From Cunninghamella blakesleeana (taxonomy: Eukaryota; Mucoromycota; Mucoromycetes; Mucorales; Cunninghamellaceae), in NCBI GenBank assembly GCA_017871115.1, contig JAFCIZ010000007.1, positions 1,798,001 to 1,862,000 of the forward strand: DNA of 64,000 nucleotides. Direction: 5' to 3'. Positions 10,797 to 21,079 of the stretch are shown in pieces (within the stretch, counting starts at the first letter, position 1; every line of letters begins with the position of its first letter). The position numbers and the translations under genes are program-made. A model generated the notes under the pieces. It ran no database searches, had not been told where the DNA came from, and saw only the letters and a list, made by a program, of their open reading frames with translations.

Positions 10797-12179
10797 ATGA
10801 ATCTTAAAAAAATAACGCTTTTTTCTTTTGTTTTGGTGATTTTTATTGCCTATTCAGTTACGGCAGAAACACCATCATCATTCGAACAAGTTAGTACATG
10901 GAGCAAAGAACAAGTTAATCAATTTTTAAACAAGTACCATTTAACTAACAACTATAAAAACAGTGATTGGGATCAAGTTTTGAAACGTGTTCAAAGATAC
11001 CAACAAGAAGCTAAAGAAGATGCTAAATATTTCGGTATCAAGATTAACCACTTTTTAAACGGTGCACGTATTCAATTGCAAGAAAATAAAGATTTAAGTC
11101 AACAACAATTGGATGGCTATATAAATGATATGCAACATCAATTACGTCAATTAGAATTACAAGGTAGTTTAACAAGCGATAAAGTCCAACAAACTTTGGA
11201 TAAATACTACCGTAAATTAGTGAAAAACAAGGTAATTTCAGAATCCACTTTGGCAGGATTAAAAAATGAAATACAATCCACTTTCCAATCCACTGTACAT
11301 CAACCTCAACCTAGATGGTATCAACGTATCTTTAGCTTCAAGTCTCACCCTTACACTACCCATGTAGAAGAAGAAGCCGCTAATGCCAAGTCCTCGGTAA
11401 ATCAATGGTTAGATCACGTCCAAGAACGATTAAAAGAATTAAATGTATTAACCAATGAACAACTTGACATCATTCGTGAACAATTAAATGAATTAATCAC
11501 CTCTAAAAGATTACATAAATTGGCCAGTCCTCATTGGTACCAACGTCTTTACCATCGTTTAGAAAAGCATGCTCAATTAACCCAAGATCAACTTGACCAA
11601 ATTAAAGATACTTTGGAAGACGAAGTTAATGCTTACAAGATTTTCGTGATGGATTATTTAGAAGAAACCAAGGAACAAACTAAACAATGGATGGGAGGTG
11701 TGTATGGCTACGGTTGTAACGTGATCCATCAAGCTAAACACCACGTTGAAGAATGGTATCACCATTTCATGGAAAAGCTGTACGATGCTCTTTCTACTTC
11801 TCATACTAAATCTAAAGCCATGATTCAACAATCTAAAGAAAATGTAAAAGAAAAAGCTTCTTCTACTGTGGACGATATGAAATCTTCTGTAAAAGAAAAT
11901 CAACAAGATATCAAAAATCAATTTGATCGTTATTGGAAAAATAAGCATCTTGAAGCTTATCGTCGTTTAGGTTATACAGAAGCTCAAATTGACCAAATTA
12001 AAAACCAATGGTCTCAGTTTATTCAACAACAACAAAACAGTGTGGATCATTCCTTGGACCAATTGAAAAATTATTTGCAAAGCACAAAAGTTCAAACTTC
12101 TTCTCAAATTCAAAAGGATATGCAAGAATTAAAGAAACAATTGGATGACTGGAAAAATAAAATCATTACTATTATCTAA
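10797..12179 (+). CDS. Ish1/Msc1-like secretory-pathway protein with helical repeats
   Basis: A single exon of 460 residues. Residues 1-23 are a signal peptide. The rest is almost wholly helical and rich in Gln and Lys, with repeated Ish1-type units: 'WSKEQVNQFLNKY' near residue 33, then related segments around 'VISESTLAGL', 'VLTNEQLDII', 'QLTQDQLDQI' and 'GYTEAQIDQI'. Ish1 of fission yeast is a stress-induced nuclear-envelope protein, and the budding-yeast relative Msc1 is an ER/vacuole protein linked to sister-chromatid recombination and lipid homeostasis. This copy probably acts in the ER or nuclear-envelope lumen. The region 340-400 is Lys/Ser-rich, like LEA-type sequence. Repeat boundaries were judged by eye. 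The assignment to the superfamily is fairly sure, the precise role is not. Confidence 0.75.
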   Translation: MNLKKITLFSFVLVIFIAYSVTAETPSSFEQVSTWSKEQVNQFLNKYHLTNNYKNSDWDQVLKRVQRYQQEAKEDAKYFGIKINHFLNGARIQLQENKDLSQQQLDGYINDMQHQLRQLELQGSLTSDKVQQTLDKYYRKLVKNKVISESTLAGLKNEIQSTFQSTVHQPQPRWYQRIFSFKSHPYTTHVEEEAANAKSSVNQWLDHVQERLKELNVLTNEQLDIIREQLNELITSKRLHKLASPHWYQRLYHRLEKHAQLTQDQLDQIKDTLEDEVNAYKIFVMDYLEETKEQTKQWMGGVYGYGCNVIHQAKHHVEEWYHHFMEKLYDALSTSHTKSKAMIQQSKENVKEKASSTVDDMKSSVKENQQDIKNQFDRYWKNKHLEAYRRLGYTEAQIDQIKNQWSQFIQQQQNSVDHSLDQLKNYLQSTKVQTSSQIQKDMQELKKQLDDWKNKIITII

Positions 12180-14293
12180 AGATGAAGGGATTAAAAAAAA
12201 ATTTTTTTTAGTCTAGTTTTACAATTATTTTTTTTTTCTACCTAGTTTTAGTTTGCATAAATTTTTTATTTTTCTCTCTTTAGTGATTATGTAAATATAA
12301 ATATAAATAAATAAATATAAATATAATTTGAAACCCAGTTTCCTTATTTAGGCTATTATTGTATTATTGTCTTGGGCATAAGCAGGAATGTCTATATTTG
12401 GGACATTTAAGCAAAAATCTTGTCATCATATTCCCAAAATGTATTATTCCCCAAAAATTGTTCATAACCAACATTATTATTACTTATTTTCATATTATTA
12501 TTGCTTTATTATTTATTTTCCCTTTTTTTATCATGTCTTTTAGATAATAAATATTCTCCCTTTTTTATAACTATCAATAATAAACTTGTTAAAAAATAAC
12601 TCCTCTCATTAAAGTGGATTTGGTTTTGCTGTCCCCGTTGATTATTATTTTTCAAAATTTATTATCTATCAAATATATTTATGGAAGTTCTCATCCCAAC
12701 ATCTCACTCTAGTAAAATTATGCTTTTTAAGTGCTCACTCCCTTTTTTTTTCTTTTTTATAATTATAATACTTGTAATTTATGTTTTAGCCTTTGGACTT
12801 TCACTTTATCATTATATACGAAAAAAAAAAATTAAATTACCGAAAAAAAAGATCGCTTTCTGTTGATTTATTACTATGATGATTTACTTTTTTTCTTTTT
12901 ATTTCATACCTAACATATATTCGATATATATATTTATATATATGCATACTTTCGACTTTTTTTTTTTTTTGAGCACAGCAGGAATTACACAAATATACTC
13001 TTTTTTTAATTTTAAAAAATCTACATTCTTAAAAAGGAACTCTAAAAAAAATTGCCTTGTATTCCTAAAAAGGAATTTCTAAATGTCTATTATGATTATA
13101 CTATTTTGTTTCCATTATACGTAAAAGTAAAAAAAAATTACTTTTATTTTATATCTATATATTTATATAGTAGTTATTAATTTAATAAATTGTTACTGAA
13201 ATAAAAAATAACAATACATTTCATTCTTCTCTATTTTAAAAATTAAAATGAGTAATTTTCAAACTAATTGTTTAATTTCAAACATAATGAAGCAGGAGAA
13301 TTAATATTATTATAGGTTGTTTACATAATCATAGTTTGTTTGCTAGTTAATTTTTATATGATCTTGAATGTCAATTAATTTATTTAAAATATTAAAATTC
13401 AAGCTAAATATTTATTAAACCTACAATAATAGATCAATCGATTTGAAATTACAATAGATTATTAACATAAATGTATTCGACATATGTACTAAATTTCACA
13501 AAACAATTGCGGATGCCTGTTGAATAATTAAGAAAACAATAGCCAAACCAAATACTTATTTCACATTATAAATAATGAATTGATTAATTTGAAATTTTAA
13601 CAGGTCATTGGTATAAATTATTCTCAGTATTTAGGTTAATTTTCATATGATCATAGGTATTTTTCAATTAATTTAAAGATTAGGTTTGAAGCTAAACTGA
13701 TTTTAAATATTAATATGTTGTTGGTATGTTCGCATCGTACATATAAGTTGGTTTTCATGCAATGATTATGAATGATCGTAGATCATTTGAAAAAATAGTT
13801 TTTAATTGTACCCATTAAAAGATAAATGAATGACTCTCTCGTAGCTATATGTTGTTTTATTTATTTAGGACATATTAATATATATATATAGGAAAGTTGA
13901 GGTGTACCTATCAGAGGAGAGAGAGAGTGGAAATGTGAATTCATACCAGAAAGTTTACTTATTTTTATTAAATTTTTTTTCGTTTGACTTATAGAAAGTA
14001 AAAATTCGTGGAATCGGGAAATCTTTCTATCGATCAATAATGATTGATATTATTGGTCATTTTATATTTTAATTCATTGGATGGTTCACCCATTTTATAT
14101 ATCTTTTGCTTGTTTTTATTGTTAAAAGATAATTATTCGTTCATTAATATTTTTTAAAAAAATAAATTTTGATTTAATATGTTTTAAGAAAAAAAGACGG
14201 GGCTTTAATTTTTTTTTGGCTATAGACCTATTTTTTGAAGGTTTTTATTGGTTAGAGTTAAAAGCCTTGTTCCAAATTCCTTTCGCCATAAAA
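12180..14293. other. AT-rich intergenic region at left edge of the crystallin-like array
   Basis: No gene is supported; the two 61-68 codon frames at 12681-13082 are A/T-run artefacts. The block 12950-13170, which includes two 'cttaaaaaggaac'-like sequences, is related to 15890-16080. Sequence at 13345-13420 and 13630-13700 is mutually similar ('ttaatttttatatgatc'). Confidence 0.5.
12950..13170. repeat. Duplicated intergenic block, copy 1 (copy 2 at 15890-16080)
   Basis: Both copies contain a short 'agca.agca' region, 'acacaaatatact'-like sequence, two 'aaaaaggaa' boxes about 50 bp apart and an AT-rich end. They flank the inverted array member at 14294, so the segment around that gene may have been duplicated before inversion. 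Confidence 0.45.
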
Positions 14294-14635
14294 TTAGGCA
14301 CGAGGATAATCTGAAGGACAGCCCCATGGACCTTGAGAAATACCTGATGGACCAAAAGACACGCTATTAACCCACTCGGCATTTTCAACCATACCTGTTA
14401 TGGTTTGATAATTACCAGTACAATCAGTTGTGCTAAATAACTTAGTCACACCTTCGTGCCAAGGGTAGACTTTATGCGTGTTTACATTTTTAACACAATG
14501 GCAAACGCGGTTACAGCTATAATTTGATATATAATGCATTGTGCCAGCACTTGTCCTATAGTTAAATTCGGAATAGCAGGCTTGAGCATAGGCAATTAAG
14601 CTCAAAAGAGCAAAGACCAAATAGCATTTTTTCAT
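14294..14635 (-). CDS. Secreted six-cysteine crystallin-like protein, type A, inverted member
   Basis: 113 residues in one exon. A signal peptide (1-19, ending AQA) is followed by Cys20, 41, 45, 47, 72 and 106. The family's diagnostic blocks are CxC(L/V)KNVNTH near residue 45-54, LFSTTDCTGNYQT near 67-79, EWVNSVSFGP near 87-96 and a terminal GCPS. The last half reads like one beta/gamma-crystallin Greek-key motif (aromatic, then D.TGNY, then N-S-V-S-F). That fold also occurs in fungal killer toxins and bacterial I36 protease inhibitors, which gives hypotheses but no assignment. This is the only array member on the reverse strand. It has its own copy of the shared promoter block on the correct side, so the whole transcription unit was inverted. 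Confidence 0.85.
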   Translation of the reverse strand: MKKCYLVFALLSLIAYAQACYSEFNYRTSAGTMHYISNYSCNRVCHCVKNVNTHKVYPWHEGVTKLFSTTDCTGNYQTITGMVENAEWVNSVSFGPSGISQGPWGCPSDYPRA

Positions 14636-14843
14636 ATTAAAAAGGAATAGTATAAAAAGTGGATTGTTGAAAATAAAAAAAGGTCTTTTTATTGAAAGTT
14701 AAAAATTAATTTAATTTATAATAATTTTAAGATTGTACAAAATGTTATATAATACCATCTCGAATGTGATTCTAGAATTTATACGTATAAAATAGAATGT
14801 ATACATATAAAATGTTTTTTTTTCTTATTTAGCATAGGTATTT

Positions 14844-14890
14844 GGGTTTTGCCACAAAAAAGCATGGAGATGTAACGTGAGTTGGTTACT
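14844..14890 (-). promoter_or_regulatory. Array promoter block of the gene at 14294
   Basis: Read on the reverse strand it gives 'agtaaccaactcacgttaca', then 'tctcc', then 'tgtggcaaaaccc'. It lies about 209-255 bp upstream of the start, in the same order and orientation relative to the gene as in the forward members. Confidence 0.65.
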
Positions 14891-15683
14891 ATTTCTTAAT
14901 TAATTAAAATAGAACCTTATTCCAGTATCTTTCTCTGGTAAAATCTCCCAATACAATAGGTTTTTTATTAAATAATAGTTTTAATCTTTGTTAAACAAAC
15001 TTTTGGCCATCGTCTCGCTAAAACAAGAAAAATAAATAAATAAATAAAAAAATAAAAAAAGTGTCTTGAATAAAAAACTATCCCCCTTCCATTAATTATG
15101 GTGATGATTAGTTTTTTATTTGCTAATATATATTGGATATATTTATATTTATCTTCTCAGTGATTTTAAAAGAGGCATTTTACTAAAATATTGTATACTT
15201 TTTCCTTTCTATTGGATAGTGCTACAGCTGATACAAAAAATCAGTTGGCTACAAGGAGTTAATTTATCAGGTGTATGAAAAAGGAAAACTTTCCAAGTCC
15301 TTGTCCTACGTATCATTTGCATATTTAAATAAAAAAGATTTCTTTACGGATTCAGACGTTCTTTTTTTTTGAATAATAATAATAATAATCTTTTGTGATT
15401 GTTTTTATTTATCTCCTTTTTAATGCGTGTATATCCTGTATTTTTTTTTAATGTTTTAATTTTGGAAATAATCATTAATACGATTTACGAATATCCATGC
15501 TGATCTTATGAAATCTAATCAAATGCTGAGAATAGTTATATTGACAATTTATTGTATTTAACGTTATAGATATATTTTAATAAACAAGGCGGTATAGTTT
15601 TAGCTTTATATCTCATCGTTTACTATATTTTTCATTTATTTCTCTACTCAACCGTCGCGTTTATAATGTATTTACAGCTAATG

Positions 15684-15717
<34 letters not shown>

Positions 15718-16240
15718 AAAATTTATGCACCTTAAAAAGATAAAAAATACTAAACAAGTATAGCTATATTTTTTTAAAACAAAAAAAGACCTCTGGATGT
15801 AGTTTTTCTTTTTTTTCTTATTTTTTCGTAAATCGGATAAATTAATATTTTATAGCCGTAAGGATCTTTATTTGTGGCTGTATAGCCAGTTCATATTTTC
15901 TTTTTTCTTTTTGAAGCATAGCAAGGATTAAGTAATATACTATTTCTATACCATTTTTTAGTTCTAATATTCTTAAAAAGGAACTTTAATTGAAAAAAAA
16001 AACTACCCTTAAAAAGGAACTTATAAAAGTCCGCTATTAAAATTATTATTTTACTTTTATTATATATACTTTAAAAGAAGCAAATTTGATTTTTCATATG
16101 GTAGATTTTCTAATTTTTAATAACCTTTCCACGTTTATAATTCTTCATATATTCTTATTTTTATTTTATTTTATTTAGTTGAATTACAATTTTCCTTCGT
16201 ATTTTTATAAATATTCTGTATTTTTAATTAACTAGGAGCT

Positions 16241-16287
16241 AGTAATCAATCAATGTTACATATCTGCATATATGTGAGGCGAAGCCC
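16241..16287 (+). promoter_or_regulatory. Array promoter block of the gene at 16461
   Basis: Order: 'agtaatcaatcaatgttaca', 'tatctgc', 'tgtgaggcgaagccc'. It is followed by the 'attgggaaaaaatttctatt' element shared with 20738 and 24571, and by a TATA box (tataaatag) at 16394-16402, 59 bp before the start codon. Confidence 0.7.
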
Positions 16288-16460
16288 AATTATTAATACA
16301 AATTGGGAAAAAATTTCTATTTTATATGTATAAATTCTGTAACAATTGTCAAGTTGGGGATAGTACGACTTTTTTGTACACTGTCAAAACCATTATAAAT
16401 AGTTTTCTTTTCAGTTTTCAGTAAAAAAGATCGTTTTTTTCTTTTCCATACAAAAAAAAC

Positions 16461-16802
16461 ATGAAAGGTTGTACTTTATTATTATTGGTATTGAGCTTAA
16501 TAGCCTATGCCCAAGCCTGTTATTATGAATTTAACTATAGAACAAAATCTGGTCAAATGCATTATATTGCAAATTATAGCTGTAAAAGAGTTTGCCATTG
16601 CTTAAAGAATGTAAACACACATAAAGTCTACCCTGGAACTAGTGCTGGTGTGTTTAAATTGTTTAGCACAACTGACTGTACTGGTAATTACCAAACCATG
16701 ACTAAAATGGTTGACAATGCTGAATGGGTTAAAAGTGTATCTTTCGGTCCTTCTGGTAGCTCAGAAGGTCCTTGGGGATGTCCTAGCGATTACCCAGTAT
16801 AA
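16461..16802 (+). CDS. Secreted six-cysteine crystallin-like protein, type A
   Basis: 113 residues, single exon, signal peptide 1-19 (hydrophobic Leu run ending AYAQA), cysteines at 20, 41, 45, 47, 73 and 107. It is closest to the members at 18083 and 14294, sharing the MHYIANYSCKRVCHCLKNVN core almost unchanged with 18083. It differs mainly in the loop after residue 57 and in a Lys in place of Asn in the 'EWVKSVSFGP' block, the position otherwise invariant apart from Gly in the copy at 38018. The start is the first ATG after the TATA box. Confidence 0.85.
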   Translation: MKGCTLLLLVLSLIAYAQACYYEFNYRTKSGQMHYIANYSCKRVCHCLKNVNTHKVYPGTSAGVFKLFSTTDCTGNYQTMTKMVDNAEWVKSVSFGPSGSSEGPWGCPSDYPV

Positions 16803-17296
16803 TCTATACGTAAACAAGATTATCAAATGAATTTAGCATAATATTTTAACTTAAATAATAACCAATAAAAAGGTTTCAATTATATCAGTTTTAGCTTTTA
16901 AAAAAGAGTACAAAAATTAAATTGCAAAAATAAATTTTTAAATCCAATTGATTCTTTCTAGAACGTTAATTGTTCTTTTTCTTTAAAAAAAGGACAAAAA
17001 AAAAGTACTAGATTACTATCAAATAGTAGATAAAAAAAATATTGAGAGAATATAATTAATATATAATATTGAAATATACTTGGAGTGACAAACAATTTTT
17101 TTTTTTAAAAAAGGTATAATGAAAATCAATGACCATCATTCGAGCAATAGAAATAAAAAAAAACTTACTCAAGCGAATGTGATATTTTTAAATTTCAATG
17201 AATTAAATAAAAACCAAATTATAATAAAAAATTATAATATATATAATACAGTGAATTTTTATATCTATATCCTTTGCTAAAATTACCCAAAAAATT

Positions 17297-17327
<31 letters not shown>

Positions 17328-17499
17328 TAATGTACTATTTTTAAAATAGAATATAGTAATAAAAAGTTACAGAAATACTCTTTATTTTTATCATTATTAT
17401 TATTATTTTAACAGTTAAAGTTATACAATGTTTTTTAAACTAACCCACAAATATACATTATTATATGAAAAATAGTCTATATAGAGTATAATTATACAA

Positions 17500-17750
17500 A
17501 CAATTTATTAAATTTCTATCCAGCTAGTCTATTATTTATAAAGTTAAATAAAGAGTTTTATTAAATAGAAATCTTTATGCAAATTAGCAAGTGTTCAAAA
17601 TTACCTTATGATATTTGGTGTATATATTGTGTGAGTTTATTATAATGGTTTATTAAATTTTAGGCCAATTGGTATACTATTTGGAGAGTTAAATGACTAT
17701 GAAGTTTGGATATTAGCCTTTCATTTTTTTTTGTAATTTTAAAAAGTTAA
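17500..17750. repeat. Dispersed intergenic repeat, two tandem copies
   Basis: The first copy centres on 'agtctattatttataaagtt' and the second on 'ggtatactatttggagagtt', followed by 'tttggatattagcc'. Related copies are at 5300-5560, 18880-18960, 20390-20450 and 23600-24130. Confidence 0.45.
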
Positions 17751-17875
17751 AAGAATAAATACATATTACTTTCGTTTACGCTTTTTGTAACCATTTTTTT
17801 TAAATAACTATTTTGGCCGATTTTGCCAGAGCGAGGTGCCGGAGTAAGAATACCTATTGTAATTACCTAAGAAAT

Positions 17876-17922
17876 AGTAACTAATTCACGTTACATCTCT
17901 ATATTAATGTGTGGCGAAGTCC
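17876..17922 (+). promoter_or_regulatory. Array promoter block of the gene at 18083
   Basis: Order: 'agtaactaattcacgttaca', 'tctct', 'tgtggcgaagtcc', 161 bp before the start. The TATA position is degenerate here ('tatttaaataat' at about 18013). Confidence 0.7.
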
Positions 17923-18082
17923 AAACGTATGTACAAAATAGGAGGAAATTCTGCGAATTCTGTAACCCTGGTTTTGCTGAAATTGTACGACCTTTTTTTA
18001 CAAGATCGATACTATTTAAATAATTTTATTCTTCGATTCTCAATATATTTTTTTTTTCTGCAATACAATTTTTACAAAAAAC

Positions 18083-18424
18083 ATGAAAAATTGCTACCTG
18101 TTATTGCTAGCGTTGTGCTTTGCTGCCTACGCCCAAGCCTGTTATTATGAAGTCAACTATCGTACAAGTGCTGGTAAAATGCATTACATTGCAAATTATA
18201 GCTGTAAAAGAGTTTGCCACTGTTTGAAGAATGTAAACACACATAAGATCTATCCTTGGACCGATGCTGGTGTGTACAGATTGTTTAGCACAACCGATTG
18301 TACTGGTAATTACCAAACCATGACTAAAATGGTTGACAATGCTGAATGGGTTAATAGTGTATCTTTCGGTCCCTCTGGTAGCTCAGAAGGTCCATGGGGT
18401 TGTCCTTCATCTTATCCTGATTAA
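18083..18424 (+). CDS. Secreted six-cysteine crystallin-like protein, type A
   Basis: 113 residues; signal peptide 1-19, Cys20, 41, 45, 47, 73, 107. This copy is a good reference for type A: CYYEVNYRTSAGKMHYIANY opens the mature protein, VCHCLKNVNTHKIYP forms the centre, and DCTGNYQTMTKMVDNAEWVN precedes the Greek-key-like SVSFGPSG end. It is followed about 1.4 kb later by the type B gene at 19797, the first of three A-then-B pairs. The signal-peptide coding sequence is nearly identical to those of 20738 and 24571, which indicates recent duplication or gene conversion. Confidence 0.87.
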   Translation: MKNCYLLLLALCFAAYAQACYYEVNYRTSAGKMHYIANYSCKRVCHCLKNVNTHKIYPWTDAGVYRLFSTTDCTGNYQTMTKMVDNAEWVNSVSFGPSGSSEGPWGCPSSYPD

Positions 18425-19113
18425 ACTTATTGATAAAATAAAGAACAAAATAATCTATAATGAAAATTTAACTTTAGTCAATAAAATATTCAATTTATTT
18501 TAAAAATTATCTTGTGAAAATTGTGTTGTGAAAAATGTCTTTGAAATATAATCTTTTTTTTAAAAAGAATCAATTTGTACCTTTTCTCTTCTTTTTTCTA
18601 TTATATATATAACATTTTTGAAAAATAATTTTACAATGCATAGTTATAAGAGTGTTGTTTTTTTAATACATCTATGTAGTTAAATAGCATTTTTTAAAAT
18701 GGGTCCTCAAATATTGATAGCAATATTATAAAAATTGACCAATGTATAATGCTCATATCAAAAGCCTATTAAAGTTTCGAAATAATTAGTGTATAATTTG
18801 TAAAATTAAATAAATATACAGTTTTAATATGAATTTTAAACTGTGTATAGGATATATCTATGTTAAAGCTCTCTTAAATATTGAAGTCAATTAATCTATT
18901 ATTTATGAATTAAATAATTAACTTGAGTTTTAAGATTATTAATTTTTTCTCATTTTAAAAAAACAAAAAACATATTATTTAATACTCATGTAAATATTTA
19001 TTTAGTATTTTTCAAAAACAATAACAGCTAATATATATATAGAGAGAGATATATAAAATAGTATTAATATTTTCATATAAAAAAACACATTATAGTTAAT
19101 ACTATTTACTTGA

Positions 19114-19152
<39 letters not shown>

Positions 19153-19468
19153 CTCATATTATTTTTATTTTTACCAGATTTTTATTTTTCCAATATCCTT
19201 AGTTTTTTTCAATTCTCCCTTCCTTTTTTCAACATTTTTTTTTTTTAAATTTTTTCAAAAAAATAATTCGTTTAACAGCAACTATTACAAATACTAATAA
19301 TAATAATAACTACTACTACTATATTATCAATATATAAGTAAATAATATAATGACAGCTCAAAAAAAATCGCGTATAAATTATAAAAAATGTGGAACTGGA
19401 CAAAAAAAAAAAAATTGGTGGGTAAAAAAAAATAAACAAATGAGCTGTAGTTAACTTTATTTTGCATG

Positions 19469-19540
19469 GTGTTACTGGAAAGGATAGTATTACTGGAAAA
19501 GATAGTGTTACTGGAAAGGATAGTGTAACTGGGAAGAAGA
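19469..19540 (+). repeat. 18-bp tandem repeat, four units
   Basis: The unit is GTGTTACTGGAAAGGATA. Units 1 and 3 are identical, unit 2 has two changes, and unit 4 is more diverged. It ends about 38 bp before the promoter block of the gene at 19797 and is not seen at other array members. Confidence 0.8.
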
Positions 19541-19577
19541 GTTAAAATGTGTATTTCTATTTAATCAGCTAAGAATT

Positions 19578-19623
19578 AGTAACCAATTTTCGTTACGCTT
19601 GCATAATATAATGTGGCAAATTC
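19578..19623 (+). promoter_or_regulatory. Array promoter block of the gene at 19797 (most diverged)
   Basis: 'agtaaccaattttcgttac' and 'atgtggcaaattc' are recognisable, but the usual 'ttacayytct' is changed to 'ttacgcttg'. A TATA box (tataaatag) lies at 19730-19738. Confidence 0.6.
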
Positions 19624-19796
19624 TAAATTTTTATACGAAAAGGGAAATAAGCTCTAAGTTACATATATGGATTTTATAAACATGGCCGAACTGAGATTAT
19701 ATAACGTTTTTGTACAATGTCAAATTTATTATAAATAGTTTTGTTTTTTAATTTTTATAAAATAATTTTTTTCCTAAAAATATACTTTCCCTTAAA

Positions 19797-20144
19797 ATGA
19801 AAAGCTGTTATTTATTCTTATTGGTCTTGGCCATGTATGTTGCCGCCTCTACTCAAGCTACCTGTAATTACGAAATTCAATATAGAGAAAAAACTGGCAG
19901 GTTGCATTCTATTTTTAATTTTTCTTGTACTCAAAGAAGTTGTGTATGCGTCAAAAATGTAAATACTCATGAAATCTACCCTGGATACGAAGGTGTAACT
20001 AGATTATTTAGCTCATCAGATTGCACTGGTAATTACCAAACAATTAAGGAAGGTATAACCAATGGAGAATGGGTAAACAGTATCTCTTTTGGGCCATTAG
20101 GCGTGTCAAATACTCCAAGAAGCTGTCCTTCAGATTTCCAATAA
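19797..20144 (+). CDS. Secreted six-cysteine crystallin-like protein, type B, diverged
   Basis: 115 residues; signal peptide of about 22 residues (ending STQAT), then Cys23, 44, 49, 51, 76, 110. It shares with the other type B genes (22736, 26598) the SISFGPLGVSNTP end in place of SVSFGPSGSS. One extra residue between the second and third cysteines (x4 instead of x3) and a longer signal peptide set it apart. It is more charged (REKTGR, RLFSSSD) than its relatives. It is the oldest-looking type B copy, and its promoter block is also the most diverged. Confidence 0.85.
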   Translation: MKSCYLFLLVLAMYVAASTQATCNYEIQYREKTGRLHSIFNFSCTQRSCVCVKNVNTHEIYPGYEGVTRLFSSSDCTGNYQTIKEGITNGEWVNSISFGPLGVSNTPRSCPSDFQ

Positions 20145-20737
20145 AGGTCTATGTGTAGGCACTCTTGTAGAAGGCCTCGAGGGCAGGAATTTTATTTTTA
20201 GTTATTTTTAAATTTGTTTTTTTAATTTTTTTAAATAAACCGTAGGCTTTTATTGAAACATTATTGATATTTCTATTATTTTGATTTATTCGTAATTTTA
20301 GTTGGAATATGAACCTTTGACTTAATCAACCAAAATTTTAGATTGTCTTATGAAGATTATTCAGCACATAATGTGTAATCATTCTAACAATCAATTAAAA
20401 TTTCAAATTAATTTGTATACTATTTATAAAGCTACATGTAAAAACTGGTTGCTTTTTTTTTTTTAAAAAAAAACTTATTTTGAACGGCTTTTTAATTAAC
20501 TGAGGATATGGCAACCAGTCTATGTAACATCTACTCGTTTTTTTTGAAGCCGAAGCATTGATACAAAATGGGAAAAAATTTCTATTTTACATGTATAAAA
20601 TTAGAACCATGATTGGGTTCAGAACCATTCGAATTATTTTTAACAAACTCGATCAGTATAAATAATCTCATTTTTTAGTTTTCGATAAAAGTAGATCTTT
20701 TTTTTTTCCTTTTCAAAATTCAATTTTTACAATAAGC
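20145..20737. other. Array spacer
   Basis: Short AT-rich spacer carrying one diverged intergenic repeat copy (about 20390-20450) and the promoter of the next gene. No gene is supported. Confidence 0.5.
20510..20556 (+). promoter_or_regulatory. Array promoter block of the gene at 20738
   Basis: 'ggcaaccagtctatgtaaca', 'tctactcg', then a T run and 'gaagccgaagc'. TATA box (tataaataa) at 20657-20665. The region downstream is nearly identical to that of the gene at 24571. Confidence 0.6.
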
Positions 20738-21079
20738 ATGAAAAATTGTTTTCTACTATTGTTGGCGTTGTGCTTTGCTGCCTACGCCCAAGCCTGTTAT
20801 TATGAAGTCAACTATCGTACAAGCGCTGGTAAAATGTATTATATACCAAACTATAGCTGTGAAAGAGTCTGCCACTGTTTGAAGAATGTAAACACACATA
20901 AGATCTACCCTGGAACTAACGCTGGTGTGTTCAAATTGTTTAGCACAACCGACTGTACTGGCAATTACCAAACAATGACAGATATGGTCGAAAATACTGA
21001 ATGGGTTAATAGTGTATCTTTCGGTCCCTCTGGCAGCTCGGTTGGCCCATGGGGTTGTCCTTCATCTTATCCTGACTAA
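20738..21079 (+). CDS. Secreted six-cysteine crystallin-like protein, type A
   Basis: 113 residues with six cysteines at the type A positions. It is the duplicate of the gene at 24571, about 3.83 kb away, and differs from it at only 8 of 113 residues, all after residue 58. Both have MYYIPNYSCERVCHC in place of MHYIANYSCKRVCHC. The concentration of changes in the loop between CxCLKNVNTHKIYP and the Greek-key-like block suggests a variable surface. Confidence 0.87.
   Translation: MKNCFLLLLALCFAAYAQACYYEVNYRTSAGKMYYIPNYSCERVCHCLKNVNTHKIYPGTNAGVFKLFSTTDCTGNYQTMTDMVENTEWVNSVSFGPSGSSVGPWGCPSSYPD

Larger units (their letters stand above)
14636..16460. other. Spacer with divergent array promoters
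   Basis: It holds the promoter blocks of the genes at 14294 and 16461, an (AT)n tract at about 15687-15715 and copy 2 of the duplicated block (15890-16080). No coding region is supported. Confidence 0.5.
16803..18082. other. Array spacer
   Basis: AT-rich spacer with an (AT)n tract at about 17302-17328. At 17500-17740 are two tandem, imperfect copies of the intergenic repeat also seen at 5300-5560. A 79-codon frame starting at 17911 overlaps the promoter block and is rejected. Confidence 0.5.
18425..19796. other. Array spacer with poly(T) tract
   Basis: It contains a T run of about 35 bases at 19116-19150, an intergenic repeat copy at 18880-18960 and a four-copy 18-bp tandem repeat at 19469-19540. 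No gene is supported. Confidence 0.5.

Noticed and set aside
11658..11948. 96-codon reverse frame inside the Ish1-like gene
   Set aside because: A Phe-rich complement of Lys/Gln codons. The sense gene is a full-length protein with a signal peptide.
18107..18316. Reverse-strand open frame opposite a crystallin-like gene (similar ones at 20756-20971 and 1270-1467)
   Set aside because: These mirror the codon pattern of the conserved sense genes. They appear only where the sense gene is conserved, and their products are not secreted or otherwise protein-like.
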